Below, in pieces: positions 17,085 through 25,428 of a stretch of 64,000 nucleotides of DNA; positions within the stretch are counted from its first letter, which is position 1, and every line of letters starts with the position of its first letter. The translations under genes and the position numbers were made by a program. Origin of the DNA: Chryseobacterium indologenes (GTDB taxonomy: Bacteria > Bacteroidota > Bacteroidia > Flavobacteriales > Weeksellaceae); NCBI GenBank assembly GCA_002439165.1, contig DJTE01000010.1, positions 42,232 to 106,231 on the forward strand, in the 5' to 3' direction. Under the pieces are notes generated by a model, which saw only the letters and a program-made list of their open reading frames with translations, made no database searches and had not been told where the DNA came from.

Positions 17085-18308
17085 TTAATGAACGATACCG
17101 TCTCTTAAACTTGGTTGAGCATCCTTCACAAAGTCATTCGTGGAATTGTTGGTATCCATATAAAGGTTTTTACCGTTGGACATCTGCCCGGTTACCTTAC
17201 GTCTTACCGATTTTCCGAAACGGGTAGGGTCTTTATCAATCGTCCCTACGGAAGTCCATCCACCATCGATGCTTGCAGAAGTAAGCGTGTGGGCAAATTT
17301 TGCAGAAACACTATTGTTTACTCCGTCAATAATCCATGAATTCGGAATAGAATAAGCACTTTTTGAAGTAACTCCACCAGCACTGTTTTGGTAAGTATAG
17401 TCGTATTTATTTTTCTGTAAGAAGCTGTCTTCAGTCTCTCCGAAAGGGAAACGGGCGATCACATAACTTTCAAAACCACGGTCATGCAGGAAGAACATGT
17501 TGAAATTCATCTGTGAGTAAATCACTTTTGCATTGGGAACAGAAGGGTTGTCTACCTGTCCCAGTGCCGGGTTGGTAGATGGATATTCAAAGTTGGCATT
17601 GTGAAGGTCATATGCTGTACTTGTCTGTGCCTTGTGATTGATGGCATTATCGGCAATAACGATGAAATCCCCTGGCTGTACCGGATATTCAGTACCTGAA
17701 CCTGGAAGTACCATCACGGCTTTTACCGGAAATGACAGGTTGGCATTGTACGGGGTTGGATTTTTATCCTCTGTGGTAAGGAATTCAGACTGCCCTATGA
17801 TCAGTTTGTCTGCATATAATACGCTATTGGTATTATTGGTTAATTTAAAATAACGTCCTGAATTGTAGTTTTTCCCATCCGCTGTTTTAATTCCTGTAAA
17901 GAAAACCTCTTCAATAATAAAATCTTCATGGAATTTCTTGATGATCAGAGGGATGTTAAGATTGGTGACAGGCAGGGCGATATCAGTCTGTGCCATAGCA
18001 CCCACCGATACTTCTTCACCGGCAGAGATTACAGCACCGTTTACTGTAATTTTGTAGGAACCGTATGGTAAAGGCAGGGAATAGGAATTAAGATTATTAA
18101 TGGTTTCTCTTTTTACCGCACCTGTGTTTACTTCCTTGATCTCAAGGTCGAGGCTTTTATAGGATGAAATATTTTCACCGGAAAAAGACAATGTTAAAAC
18201 TCCCGTCTGGGTAGTGGAGGTTCCAAAATCATCACTTGAGCATGATGTTACCGTAAATGTTGTGGCCATCATAGCCGCTAAACTTAGGAGTAAAACTCTT
18301 TTTTTCAT
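17085..18308 (-). CDS. DUF4876 lipoprotein
   Basis: A 407-residue lipoprotein. The N-terminus MKKRVLLLSLAAMMATTFTV ends in a lipobox with Cys (TSCSSDD), followed by acidic residues often found in surface-exposed lipoproteins of this phylum. An immunoglobulin-like region (about 35-115; LTLSFSGENISSYKSLDLEI and SYKITVNGAV) comes first. A DUF4876 domain follows (about 125-400), with EEVFFTGIKTADGKNYNSG, YFKLTNNTNSVLYADKL and VLPGSGTEYPVQPGDFIVIA. The latter resemble lamin-tail-like beta sandwiches. It lies 20 bp after the TonB-dependent receptor gene, the usual place for a receptor's surface partner, so it probably captures or holds the ligand. The ligand is unknown. Confidence 0.85.
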   Translation of the reverse strand: MKKRVLLLSLAAMMATTFTVTSCSSDDFGTSTTQTGVLTLSFSGENISSYKSLDLEIKEVNTGAVKRETINNLNSYSLPLPYGSYKITVNGAVISAGEEVSVGAMAQTDIALPVTNLNIPLIIKKFHEDFIIEEVFFTGIKTADGKNYNSGRYFKLTNNTNSVLYADKLIIGQSEFLTTEDKNPTPYNANLSFPVKAVMVLPGSGTEYPVQPGDFIVIADNAINHKAQTSTAYDLHNANFEYPSTNPALGQVDNPSVPNAKVIYSQMNFNMFFLHDRGFESYVIARFPFGETEDSFLQKNKYDYTYQNSAGGVTSKSAYSIPNSWIIDGVNNSVSAKFAHTLTSASIDGGWTSVGTIDKDPTRFGKSVRRKVTGQMSNGKNLYMDTNNSTNDFVKDAQPSLRDGIVH

Positions 18309-18327
18309 TTTATTTATTTTTTTATTA

Positions 18328-21078
18328 TTAAAAATTGTAGTTCAGTTCCATCCCGAAATATGGAGTGTTGGCTCCTTTTCTGTAAACCGTTACATTATTG
18401 AAAACATAAGGCGAACTGTAATTGAAAAGCCTGTTGACGAATAATGAGGTTTTTAGAGCCTTATAAATACTTTTGGTCACTTTTATATTTCCTGTGATGG
18501 TAAAGGTCATCAGCGTATCCATATTATCGGTAACCGAAACATTTCTTACCAGCCATTGTTTATAGGTATCGGCTCTGTCAGCATCGGTGAAAGGGTGAAC
18601 TACACCATCCATTCCGTAGTATGCGATAGGTTCGGCAATTCTCCGGTCATTTCTTCTGTGATCATAAATGCTCCCCTGTAAAGACGCGGAAACAATCAGA
18701 TCCAGGCTTGGCAGGTAAGTATCTACTAAAAGATTATAGTTGATATTAGAGTTATTATAACCGTCATCATTTTTATAAATCCCGTAATATGGGAACGGCC
18801 CCAGTCCGATAGAAGTATTAGGTTTGAATGTAAACGGAACTGAGTTTCTGTACTGGGTTTTGAACCATGCTCCGGTAAGGGTAAACCTTGTATTGATTGC
18901 TCTGATCCTGGGTGAAGTATATCCGAACTCAATTCCCTGCTTTAAAATCTGGCTTCCGTTCTCATCCACAAAATATTCTCCGAAAATGCTTTTCTGTTCA
19001 TAAGGTACGTTGGTAAGATCCGGCCCGTTAGTCCATTGGGAAAGGTCTACCTGTGTTGCGTCATATAATTTGTAAGAGTGAACAGCGGTATGCTTCATTT
19101 TACGGAAACCGTTGTCCATATCTTCCTTAAAGTAAGCCACAAAGAAATCATGATTTCTGTAACTCAGATCCAGCCTGATTTCCTTTTTTACACTTTTTGC
19201 CGCTTCCAGATCTTTGTTCTCCCTTGACTGTACATACGTCATGAAGTTCACATAGCGGTACTGCGAATCATTGTGGTAATAATTCAGCTGTGTGTAGTCC
19301 CAGTATTCTCTGTTGGGATACAGCATCAGCATGGTAGGCCGTTTGTAGAACTGTCCGTAACCCAGTGTAATATCCGTTTTCAGTGGATAATTGTTGATGG
19401 TAAGATGTGGCAGGCTGTACTGAAAATTCAGTCTGGGTTCTGTAAGTACCTTTTTGCTGATGGCAAAAGAAGGATCAATGCCCATGCTTTTTGAAAATCT
19501 CAACCCTGCATATAAAGTGAATTTATGACGGTCTAAGGAATAACTCATCTGATCTCCGACAAAAGCGGATAACAGGCTGGAAGCCGGAATATCATTATAA
19601 GGTCTCGGTCTTTCTATCCCAGAACTGGCAGACGGCGGTGTTTTCATGTCATAAACAAGTCCTCTTCCGTTGTTTTTTGAATATCTCCAGTCAAGTCCGG
19701 CTTCGTACTGATGGATAATTCCTGCCGTTTTTTTAGTCCCGTTTGCCTGGAAGAAAGCCGTGATATCCAGCGGTTTTCCTTCAGTGAAAAACTCAGTTAC
19801 ATAGCGTAAATCCGGAAAATATCCAACGTTTTCACCCTGTTCCGTGGCTAATGAGAAGGATCTCGGACCGGAAAGCTGTATCAGTTTTCTCTGCTCGATC
19901 TTTTCAAAACCCTGGCGGATAGCTGTATTAAGAGTTAATTTATTAAAAAAAGCATTTTTGTCCAGCTGATAGATAAAATTATTGGTAAGGCTTATCTTCT
20001 GGTTATTGGATTCAAATTTGTCGGTTGAAGGGTATCCGTTATCCGGATCGTATTTTTTATGGTCGATATTAGAGGAAAAATCAATATTGGATCTCCATTC
20101 CAGAGGTCTTGACCACAGGGTAGATGTTTTTTTTGAACGGATGGAAGCCGTGATACGCTGATAATTCTCAAACTCATCCGTCGGGTCAGATTTGGAATCC
20201 AGGAAATCCGCACTGGCGCTTAATTGCCAGTTGTCTGTGATCTTAAATCCTTTTCCTACATAATACTGCTTGCTGAATCCGTCAGCCTTAAATCTTGCCT
20301 GAAGAGGAGAATGTCCTACCTTACGCTCGATCTTGATTAATCCTGAAGTGAGGTCACCGTAAGACGCTGAAGGAATTCCCCGGATTACCTCCACTTTTTC
20401 GATGTCATTGGTGGAGATGGTTCGCATATCTACCCCGGAATAAGCCGTTTCACGATATTCCCCGGCTTTGCCGAACTGCTGGGTATCCACAGAAACCTGC
20501 ATATCTGCATTGGAATTGATGATGTTGTCATCAATCATAAACTGAACGCCTAAAGATGAGGTTTTGTAATCGCTTCCGGAGTAACCGCCTGTATTTTCGC
20601 GGAGTGTAGCTCTGTTGGTAACATTCAGGGAAGGTGTTTTGGCCAGACCTCCGGGCAGAAGCTCCATCAGATCACTGAAACTTGACGGCTGAAGGTGTTC
20701 CATAGCCTGCCTGTTGATGATCGACTTGGTCGTGAGCCCTTTTCCCTCTTTGGAAAATACTACAACTTCCTCCAGTTTGTTGACCGGTAAAAGCTGTACG
20801 GTGATATTCTGTCCTGAAGAAACTGAAATGCTGAGTTCTTTTTCCTGGTAATCGGAATGAATGATCCTGATGTGATGTTTACCCCCTGAAACCGAAACAG
20901 AGGCTGTTCCGTTTTTGTCTGTGGTGGCAGAAATACCGTCTACCGTAACAGAGGCTCCATTGAGCTCCTTATTATTTTCATTAAAAACGGTAATATTCAG
21001 TTGCTGTTTTTCACTTTGAGCATAGATAAGCGGGGAGCTTAACATGAAAAAGAAAGCAAAAGGTAAAAATCTTCTCAT
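18328..21078 (-). CDS. TonB-dependent receptor with carboxypeptidase-like N-terminal domain
   Basis: A 916-residue outer-membrane active transporter powered by TonB. The start at 21078 gives a clean signal peptide (MRRFLPFAFFFMLSSPLIYAQ); an upstream in-frame start at 21108 would precede it with a non-signal stretch and fall within the promoter region. A CarboxypepD_reg-like domain spans about 24-105 (LNITVFNENNKELNGASVTV), then a plug (about 115-250; IEKVEVIRGIPSASYGDLTSG) and a 22-strand barrel ending in YFGMELNYNF. It lacks the SusC length and has no SusD neighbour, so a polysaccharide role is less likely than metal or metal-complex uptake. It heads an operon of four genes ending in a di-haem peroxidase. 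Confidence 0.92.
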   Translation of the reverse strand: MRRFLPFAFFFMLSSPLIYAQSEKQQLNITVFNENNKELNGASVTVDGISATTDKNGTASVSVSGGKHHIRIIHSDYQEKELSISVSSGQNITVQLLPVNKLEEVVVFSKEGKGLTTKSIINRQAMEHLQPSSFSDLMELLPGGLAKTPSLNVTNRATLRENTGGYSGSDYKTSSLGVQFMIDDNIINSNADMQVSVDTQQFGKAGEYRETAYSGVDMRTISTNDIEKVEVIRGIPSASYGDLTSGLIKIERKVGHSPLQARFKADGFSKQYYVGKGFKITDNWQLSASADFLDSKSDPTDEFENYQRITASIRSKKTSTLWSRPLEWRSNIDFSSNIDHKKYDPDNGYPSTDKFESNNQKISLTNNFIYQLDKNAFFNKLTLNTAIRQGFEKIEQRKLIQLSGPRSFSLATEQGENVGYFPDLRYVTEFFTEGKPLDITAFFQANGTKKTAGIIHQYEAGLDWRYSKNNGRGLVYDMKTPPSASSGIERPRPYNDIPASSLLSAFVGDQMSYSLDRHKFTLYAGLRFSKSMGIDPSFAISKKVLTEPRLNFQYSLPHLTINNYPLKTDITLGYGQFYKRPTMLMLYPNREYWDYTQLNYYHNDSQYRYVNFMTYVQSRENKDLEAAKSVKKEIRLDLSYRNHDFFVAYFKEDMDNGFRKMKHTAVHSYKLYDATQVDLSQWTNGPDLTNVPYEQKSIFGEYFVDENGSQILKQGIEFGYTSPRIRAINTRFTLTGAWFKTQYRNSVPFTFKPNTSIGLGPFPYYGIYKNDDGYNNSNINYNLLVDTYLPSLDLIVSASLQGSIYDHRRNDRRIAEPIAYYGMDGVVHPFTDADRADTYKQWLVRNVSVTDNMDTLMTFTITGNIKVTKSIYKALKTSLFVNRLFNYSSPYVFNNVTVYRKGANTPYFGMELNYNF

Positions 21079-21082
21079 TTTT

Positions 21083-21153
21083 ATTTGTTCTAAATAAGCA
21101 GAGCGCAAAAGTATAAAATATACCGATGTAAAGAAAGTTTATTTAGAACAAAT
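21083..21153 (-). promoter_or_regulatory. Promoter with perfect inverted-repeat arms upstream of the TonB operon
   Basis: A minus-strand -7 box TACTTTTG is read from 21113 to 21106. It lies between two 15-bp arms that are exact reverse complements: ATTTGTTCTAAATAA (21083-21097) and TTATTTAGAACAAAT (21139-21153). One arm lies about 26 bp upstream of the -7 box, the other between it and the start codon. The arms contain TTTAGAA, reminiscent of AT-rich iron-box half-sites, so repressor binding (Fur-like) is a reasonable inference but not shown. Confidence 0.6.
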
Positions 21154-21215
21154 TAAAATAATTGACAAAAATCAGAAATAGAATCTGTAAAATTTTATAT
21201 AATATCCGGTTGGTG

Positions 21216-22229
21216 TTATATAATATTCACCTCCCGTTCCAGTTCTATACCGAATTTTTCTTTTACGGAAAGGATGATTTCACCGGAAAAATCAAAGATT
21301 TCTTTCCCGGAAGCGTTTCCTGTGGCGTTGATAATCACCAGGGACTGGAGCCTGTGGGAAGCAGCATTGCCGATCTGCTTTCCTTTCCATCCGCATTGCT
21401 CAATGAGCCATCCGGCAGGTACTTTTACCCTGTCACCGTTCGGGTATCCCTGAATATTTTCGAATTTCTGCTTCAGTGCTTCGAACTGAGTGAGCGGAAT
21501 TGTAGGGTTTTTAAAGAAACTTCCTGCGTTTCCTGTTTCTTTCGGATCGGGAAGTTTGCTCTGTCTGATCTGAATTACCGCCCGTGATATATCCCGGATG
21601 GTAGGATTTTCTATTCCTTCACGTTCCAGTTCAGATCGGATAGCTCCATACTCTGTTCTAAGGTGATGTTCGTGGGTCGTTAATTTAAAAGTAACTTCCA
21701 GAATAACATATTTTCCTTTTCCTTCCTGTTTAAAAATAGAATCCCTGTACCCGAATCTGCAATCCTTCAGATCAAAGGTTTTTACTTCCAGAAGATCAAG
21801 ATCCAATACTTTACAGTTTACAAATACATCTTTTATTTCCGTACCGTAAGCTCCGATATTCTGCATGGGGGAAGTTCCTACATTTCCCGGGATCAGGGAA
21901 AGATTTTCCAGACCGCCGTAATTTTTTTCCAGGCAGTACATCACCAATTCATGCCAGTTTTCTCCTGCTTTTGCCGTTACCAGAACTTCGTTTTCATTCA
22001 GAATTTCTTCTGAAATTCCCTTTAAATTAATTTTTACAGCTAGTCCGTCAAAGTCTTTGGTCAGCAGAATATTGCTTCCTCCTCCCAAAAACAGAAGTGG
22101 CAGATTATGTTTTTTTGAAAAGACAATCGCTTCTTTCAGTTCTTCAAGGCTGCTGATCTCAGTAAAGTATTGAGCTTTGGCTTCAACGCCGAAGGTATTG
22201 TAAGGCTTTAAGGAAAAATTTTCTTGCAT
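21216..22229 (-). CDS. murB: UDP-N-acetylenolpyruvoylglucosamine reductase
   Basis: MurB is the FAD-dependent enzyme that reduces the enolpyruvyl group to give UDP-MurNAc in the cytoplasm. The 337-residue type I protein shows the FAD site LPLLFLGGGSNILLTKDF, the LSLIPGNVGTSPMQNIGAYG motif, FGYRDSIFK, and the catalytic-serine motif NAGSFFKNP. The C-terminal HRLQSLVIINATGNASG segment carries the family's end motif. It is the last gene of a probable run with the small lipoprotein (4 bp upstream) and the aminotransferase. Confidence 0.96.
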   Translation of the reverse strand: MQENFSLKPYNTFGVEAKAQYFTEISSLEELKEAIVFSKKHNLPLLFLGGGSNILLTKDFDGLAVKINLKGISEEILNENEVLVTAKAGENWHELVMYCLEKNYGGLENLSLIPGNVGTSPMQNIGAYGTEIKDVFVNCKVLDLDLLEVKTFDLKDCRFGYRDSIFKQEGKGKYVILEVTFKLTTHEHHLRTEYGAIRSELEREGIENPTIRDISRAVIQIRQSKLPDPKETGNAGSFFKNPTIPLTQFEALKQKFENIQGYPNGDRVKVPAGWLIEQCGWKGKQIGNAASHRLQSLVIINATGNASGKEIFDFSGEIILSVKEKFGIELEREVNII

Positions 22230-22233
22230 GTTT

Positions 22234-22710
22234 TTATTGATATTCTTTAGGAAGAATGGTATTTAACTGTTCTTTCAGCTGCTGAAACTGTTTATAGTGA
22301 ACGGTATCCGCAAAAGAATTAACGTAAATATGGGATTTTTTCGGGGTACGGATCTGAAAGGTTTCATCAATACCGTCCACCGACTGTTGGCTTGGAGAAC
22401 TTTTGATGTAGTCCAGATCTTTCACATTGATGGAAGCTGTCAGTTTCTTCCAGGTCTCAGACCGGATAGGAGCGCTCCATTCTTTATGGGTCTGGTTGGC
22501 GGTCATTCCTTTTTCCGCTTTTACGGAATCTCTGGTCACTTTTACAATGTTATAGTTGCCCAAATGTCCGCCTATGTGAGACATACTGATGAAAACAATA
22601 TCGTTGGGATGATGGTTCGTTGTTTTCTTTTCAGGGGTTTTCTTATCACAGGAAAAAAATACCGGCAACAAAAGACATGAGAAGAAGATGTTCAGACCCG
22701 TATTTTTCAT
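22234..22710 (-). CDS. Hypothetical lipoprotein
   Basis: A 158-residue protein with signal peptide and lipobox (FFSCLLLPVFFSCDKK, Cys at about 21), so it is probably membrane-anchored in the periplasm or outer membrane. No family recognised with certainty. The mature part holds IVFISMSHIGGHLGNYNIVKV, which reads like a beta strand pair, and SVDGIDETFQIRT, and ends in a helix (YKQFQQLKEQLNTIL). The family of short lipoproteins with a similar 'binding strand' layout in Bacteroidota is uncharacterised. It lies between the aminotransferase (27 bp) and murB (4 bp), so it is likely to be co-transcribed with them. Confidence 0.75.
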   Translation of the reverse strand: MKNTGLNIFFSCLLLPVFFSCDKKTPEKKTTNHHPNDIVFISMSHIGGHLGNYNIVKVTRDSVKAEKGMTANQTHKEWSAPIRSETWKKLTASINVKDLDYIKSSPSQQSVDGIDETFQIRTPKKSHIYVNSFADTVHYKQFQQLKEQLNTILPKEYQ

Positions 22711-22737
22711 TGCCGGTATTGTATGCTGTAAATATAA

Positions 22738-23943
22738 TTATAGATTGAATTCCTTTCTGTATTGAGTCAAGGCATCTTTCAGAATTTCTGCACTTCTCTT
22801 CAGATCCTCTTCTTTCAGTACGTAAGCGATTCTTACCTGTTTTTTACCTAACTCCGGATCGCTGTAAAATCCTCCTGCGGGTGCTACCATAATGGTTTCA
22901 CCTTTGTTGGTATACTTTTCAAGAAGCCATTGTGCAAATTTCTCGGTGTCGTCTACCGGAAGCTCGGCAACACAGTAGAAGGCTCCTCTCGGTTTAGGGC
23001 AGATTACTCCCGGAATAGCATTCAGAAGATCCACAAGGATGTTTCTTCTGTGGGTATATTCTTCTCTTACAGAACGGATGTAAGCGCCGTCATTCTGGTG
23101 GGCTGCTGTTGCTGCAATCTGGCCCAGAAGTACCGGGCTTAATCTTGCCTGTGCAAAAAGCATTGCGGCATCATGAATTTTTTTGGAACGGGTAACCATG
23201 CATCCGATTCTTACCCCGCACATAGAATAACGCTTGGATTCAGAATCAATCACGATACAGTTTTCACTCAGTTCAGGGAAATCAAGGATCGAGATCTGCT
23301 GTTTACCATCGTAAACATATTCTCTGTATACTTCGTCAGAAATTACCACGATGTCATATTTTAAAGCAATTTCCGCCAGTTTCTGAAGTTCTTCACGGGT
23401 GTACAGGTATCCCGTAGGATTACCCGGGTTACAGATCACGATGGCTCTTGTTCTTTCGGTGATCTTTCTTTCAAATTCTTCGATCGGAGGGAGTGCAAAA
23501 CCGGTGTCAATAGTAGACGGTACCGCCACTACATTCACGTTGAATGTGCTGGTAAACCCGTTATAGTTGGCATAATAAGGTTCAGGAATGATCACTTCGT
23601 CACCGTCATCACATAAAGTAGAAATGGCAAAATTAAGCGCCTCCGAACCACCGTTGGTTACAATGAAATTATCAGGTGTAAGGTCTTCAAAACCTAAGGT
23701 ATGATAATAATCGGTAAGGGCTTTTCTGTATTCTAAATTACCTTCAGAAAGCGCATATTCCAATACTTTAAGATCAATATTCTTTAAAGCATTTAAAGCT
23801 GTTTCCGGAGTTTCAATATCAGGCTGCCCGATATTAAGGTGATAGACTTTAGTTCCCTGCTGTTTTGCTTTTAGCGCAAAAGGAACCAGTTTTCTTACCG
23901 GCGATGGCGGCATATGCTGTGCTCTGTTTGAAATATTCGGCAT
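22738..23943 (-). CDS. Pyridoxal-phosphate-dependent class I/II aminotransferase
   Basis: A 401-residue fold-type I aminotransferase of the AspC/AlaC kind, cytoplasmic. The PLP-binding lysine is predicted as Lys237 in SESKRYSMCGVRIGC. The NPGNPTGYLYTREEL motif (172-186), SDEVYREYVYDG (202-213), and the C-terminal arginine motif (KKQVRIAYV) all match. The likely substrate is aspartate or alanine with 2-oxoglutarate, but class I enzymes are hard to tell apart by sequence. A minus-strand -7 box (TATTTTTG, 23971-23964) precedes it, so this is the first gene of the aminotransferase-lipoprotein-murB run. Confidence 0.92.
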   Translation of the reverse strand: MPNISNRAQHMPPSPVRKLVPFALKAKQQGTKVYHLNIGQPDIETPETALNALKNIDLKVLEYALSEGNLEYRKALTDYYHTLGFEDLTPDNFIVTNGGSEALNFAISTLCDDGDEVIIPEPYYANYNGFTSTFNVNVVAVPSTIDTGFALPPIEEFERKITERTRAIVICNPGNPTGYLYTREELQKLAEIALKYDIVVISDEVYREYVYDGKQQISILDFPELSENCIVIDSESKRYSMCGVRIGCMVTRSKKIHDAAMLFAQARLSPVLLGQIAATAAHQNDGAYIRSVREEYTHRRNILVDLLNAIPGVICPKPRGAFYCVAELPVDDTEKFAQWLLEKYTNKGETIMVAPAGGFYSDPELGKKQVRIAYVLKEEDLKRSAEILKDALTQYRKEFNL

Positions 23944-24509
23944 TGTTCAAAAAATTTGTATGACAAAAATAGGATTTAATTTCCCAATAATAAAATTAAG
24001 AAGCGTTGAGCTGCTGTATCAGTTTATTCTTCTTCTTTATTAATGTGATTTTTGCTGTGATTTTTAATAAAAATACGGGATTTTTATTATGAAATAAATA
24101 GTTGTATTTTAATTATTTTGGTTTTGTGTTAAAATTTTCCTTAATTTACAGTGCCGATATAAAATGTGAAAATCAAGTTATATCCCGTTTTTTTAACAGG
24201 CAGTCGGATCATCTGTGTTGACGATTTTGAATTCTGGCTGTTGAGTTCATGGATTCAGAAACAGATTTCAATCTGCTGTAAAAGCAGTCAAAAGATAAGT
24301 TTTTTTAATGTAAATAATGTCTGGCGGCAGTATGTGATGTACTGCTGCTTTTTTTATTTTGGATCAATCTCAAAAGTTGGAAGAATATTTTTTATTCATC
24401 GCAATGGAAAACAAATAATGAATAATATTGGCGTGTTTTTTTAAGATAAACAAAGCCGCTTCGCTTATTTTTGAAATACAGGGTTCTGCCTGAAATTATA
24501 TCTTTGAAA

Positions 24510-24831
24510 ATATAAGAACCTGTTTAGATTTTATTCAAATATTTTTTATGTTAGCAAAACTCAATAGATCATGTTTGAAATTATCCTAACTAAAAAGATC
24601 ATGTGAATTTTATATTTCTTCAAGTCCGCAAAAAAAGATTCACGCAAAGTTTATGAGTGGCTCCGCTTTATTTTGAGTGAGCAAAGAAATGCTACTTCGT
24701 CGCTGATGAAGCGGTATACATCACCAGTACATTATCTTTTAATCAGAAAAATACTCAAAGAATATGGGCCAGATAAAGATTTGAACGGCATACAAAAAAT
24801 CAAATTCATAAATTTAAACAGGCTATTGTAT
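24510..24831. repeat. Possible MITE or insertion-sequence remnant with imperfect terminal inverted repeats
   Basis: In the 975-bp gap from 23944 to 24918, ATATAAGAACCTGTTTAGAT (from 24510) is the imperfect reverse complement of the stretch ending at 24831 (reverse complement ATACAATAGCCTGTTTAAAT): 16 of 20 match, with CCTGTTTA exact. The roughly 320-bp unit holds no transposase-sized frame. It looks like a small non-autonomous element or decayed IS. The rest of the gap has only frames with unlikely protein composition. Confidence 0.4.
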
Positions 24832-24918
24832 AATATGTTGAGTTTGATCCATAATTTTTCATACCAGGATATTCAGAAATTTTGTTATTTTGGATAAACT
24901 AAAAAAAACTAACTGAAT

Positions 24919-25377
24919 ATGCAGATCCCAGCCAGCTCCGTAGAAGATTATATTTCAAAAATTCCAGAGGAAAGACAGGAAGTCTTCAGAAAATTATTCA
25001 ATACCATCGGTGATAATCTCCCGGAAGGATTTAAGGAAGGTGTCAGTTATGGGATGGTAGGATGGGATGTTCCTCTTGAAACGTATCCCGCGGGTTATCA
25101 CTGTACGCCCGGAGCACCTTTACCATTTATGGGACTGGCTTCTCAAAAGAATTTTATTGCATTTTACCACATGGGAATCTATGCCGAACCTGAACTTCTG
25201 AATTGGTTTGTTGCCGAATATCCCAAATATTCCAAAAGAAAGCTGGATATGGGAAAATCCTGTGTACGATTCAAAAAAATGGATGATATTCCGTTTGACC
25301 TGATCGCTGAGGTCAGCAAAAAAATGACGGTGGAACAATGGATCGGTATTTATGAAGACCGGTTGAAGAAAAAATAA
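24919..25377 (+). CDS. DUF1801 domain protein
   Basis: A 152-residue cytoplasmic protein with a YdhG-like/DUF1801 fold. The N-terminal VEDYISKIPEERQEVFRKLFNTI and the central MVGWDVPLET and LPFMGLASQKNFIAFYHMGI match the family, as does the C-terminal SCVRFKKMDDIPFDLIAEV. The family is related to frataxin-like beta folds, and its function is not established. It is a single gene flanked by a long spacer with a possible small mobile element and a good terminator. Confidence 0.88.
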   Translation: MQIPASSVEDYISKIPEERQEVFRKLFNTIGDNLPEGFKEGVSYGMVGWDVPLETYPAGYHCTPGAPLPFMGLASQKNFIAFYHMGIYAEPELLNWFVAEYPKYSKRKLDMGKSCVRFKKMDDIPFDLIAEVSKKMTVEQWIGIYEDRLKKK

Positions 25378-25381
25378 GACA

Positions 25382-25417
25382 AAAAGTTCTGAAGCAATAC
25401 GTTTCAGAACTTTTTTT
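25382..25417 (+). terminator. Bidirectional terminator between DUF1801 and efflux operon
   Basis: A 12-bp stem AAAAGTTCTGAA (25382-25393) and TTCAGAACTTTT (25403-25414) with a T-run. Being symmetrical with A-run on the left, it serves both the plus-strand DUF1801 gene and the convergent czc operon. Confidence 0.88.
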
Positions 25418-25428
25418 GATTTATGTTT

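Noticed and set aside
24166..24444. A 92-codon frame in the long spacer after the aminotransferase
   Set aside because: It starts with GTG, has cysteine/phenylalanine-rich unlikely composition and no recognisable motif; reads as chance.
24673..24897. A 74-codon frame in the candidate mobile element
   Set aside because: It crosses the presumed terminal repeat and lacks any transposase feature.
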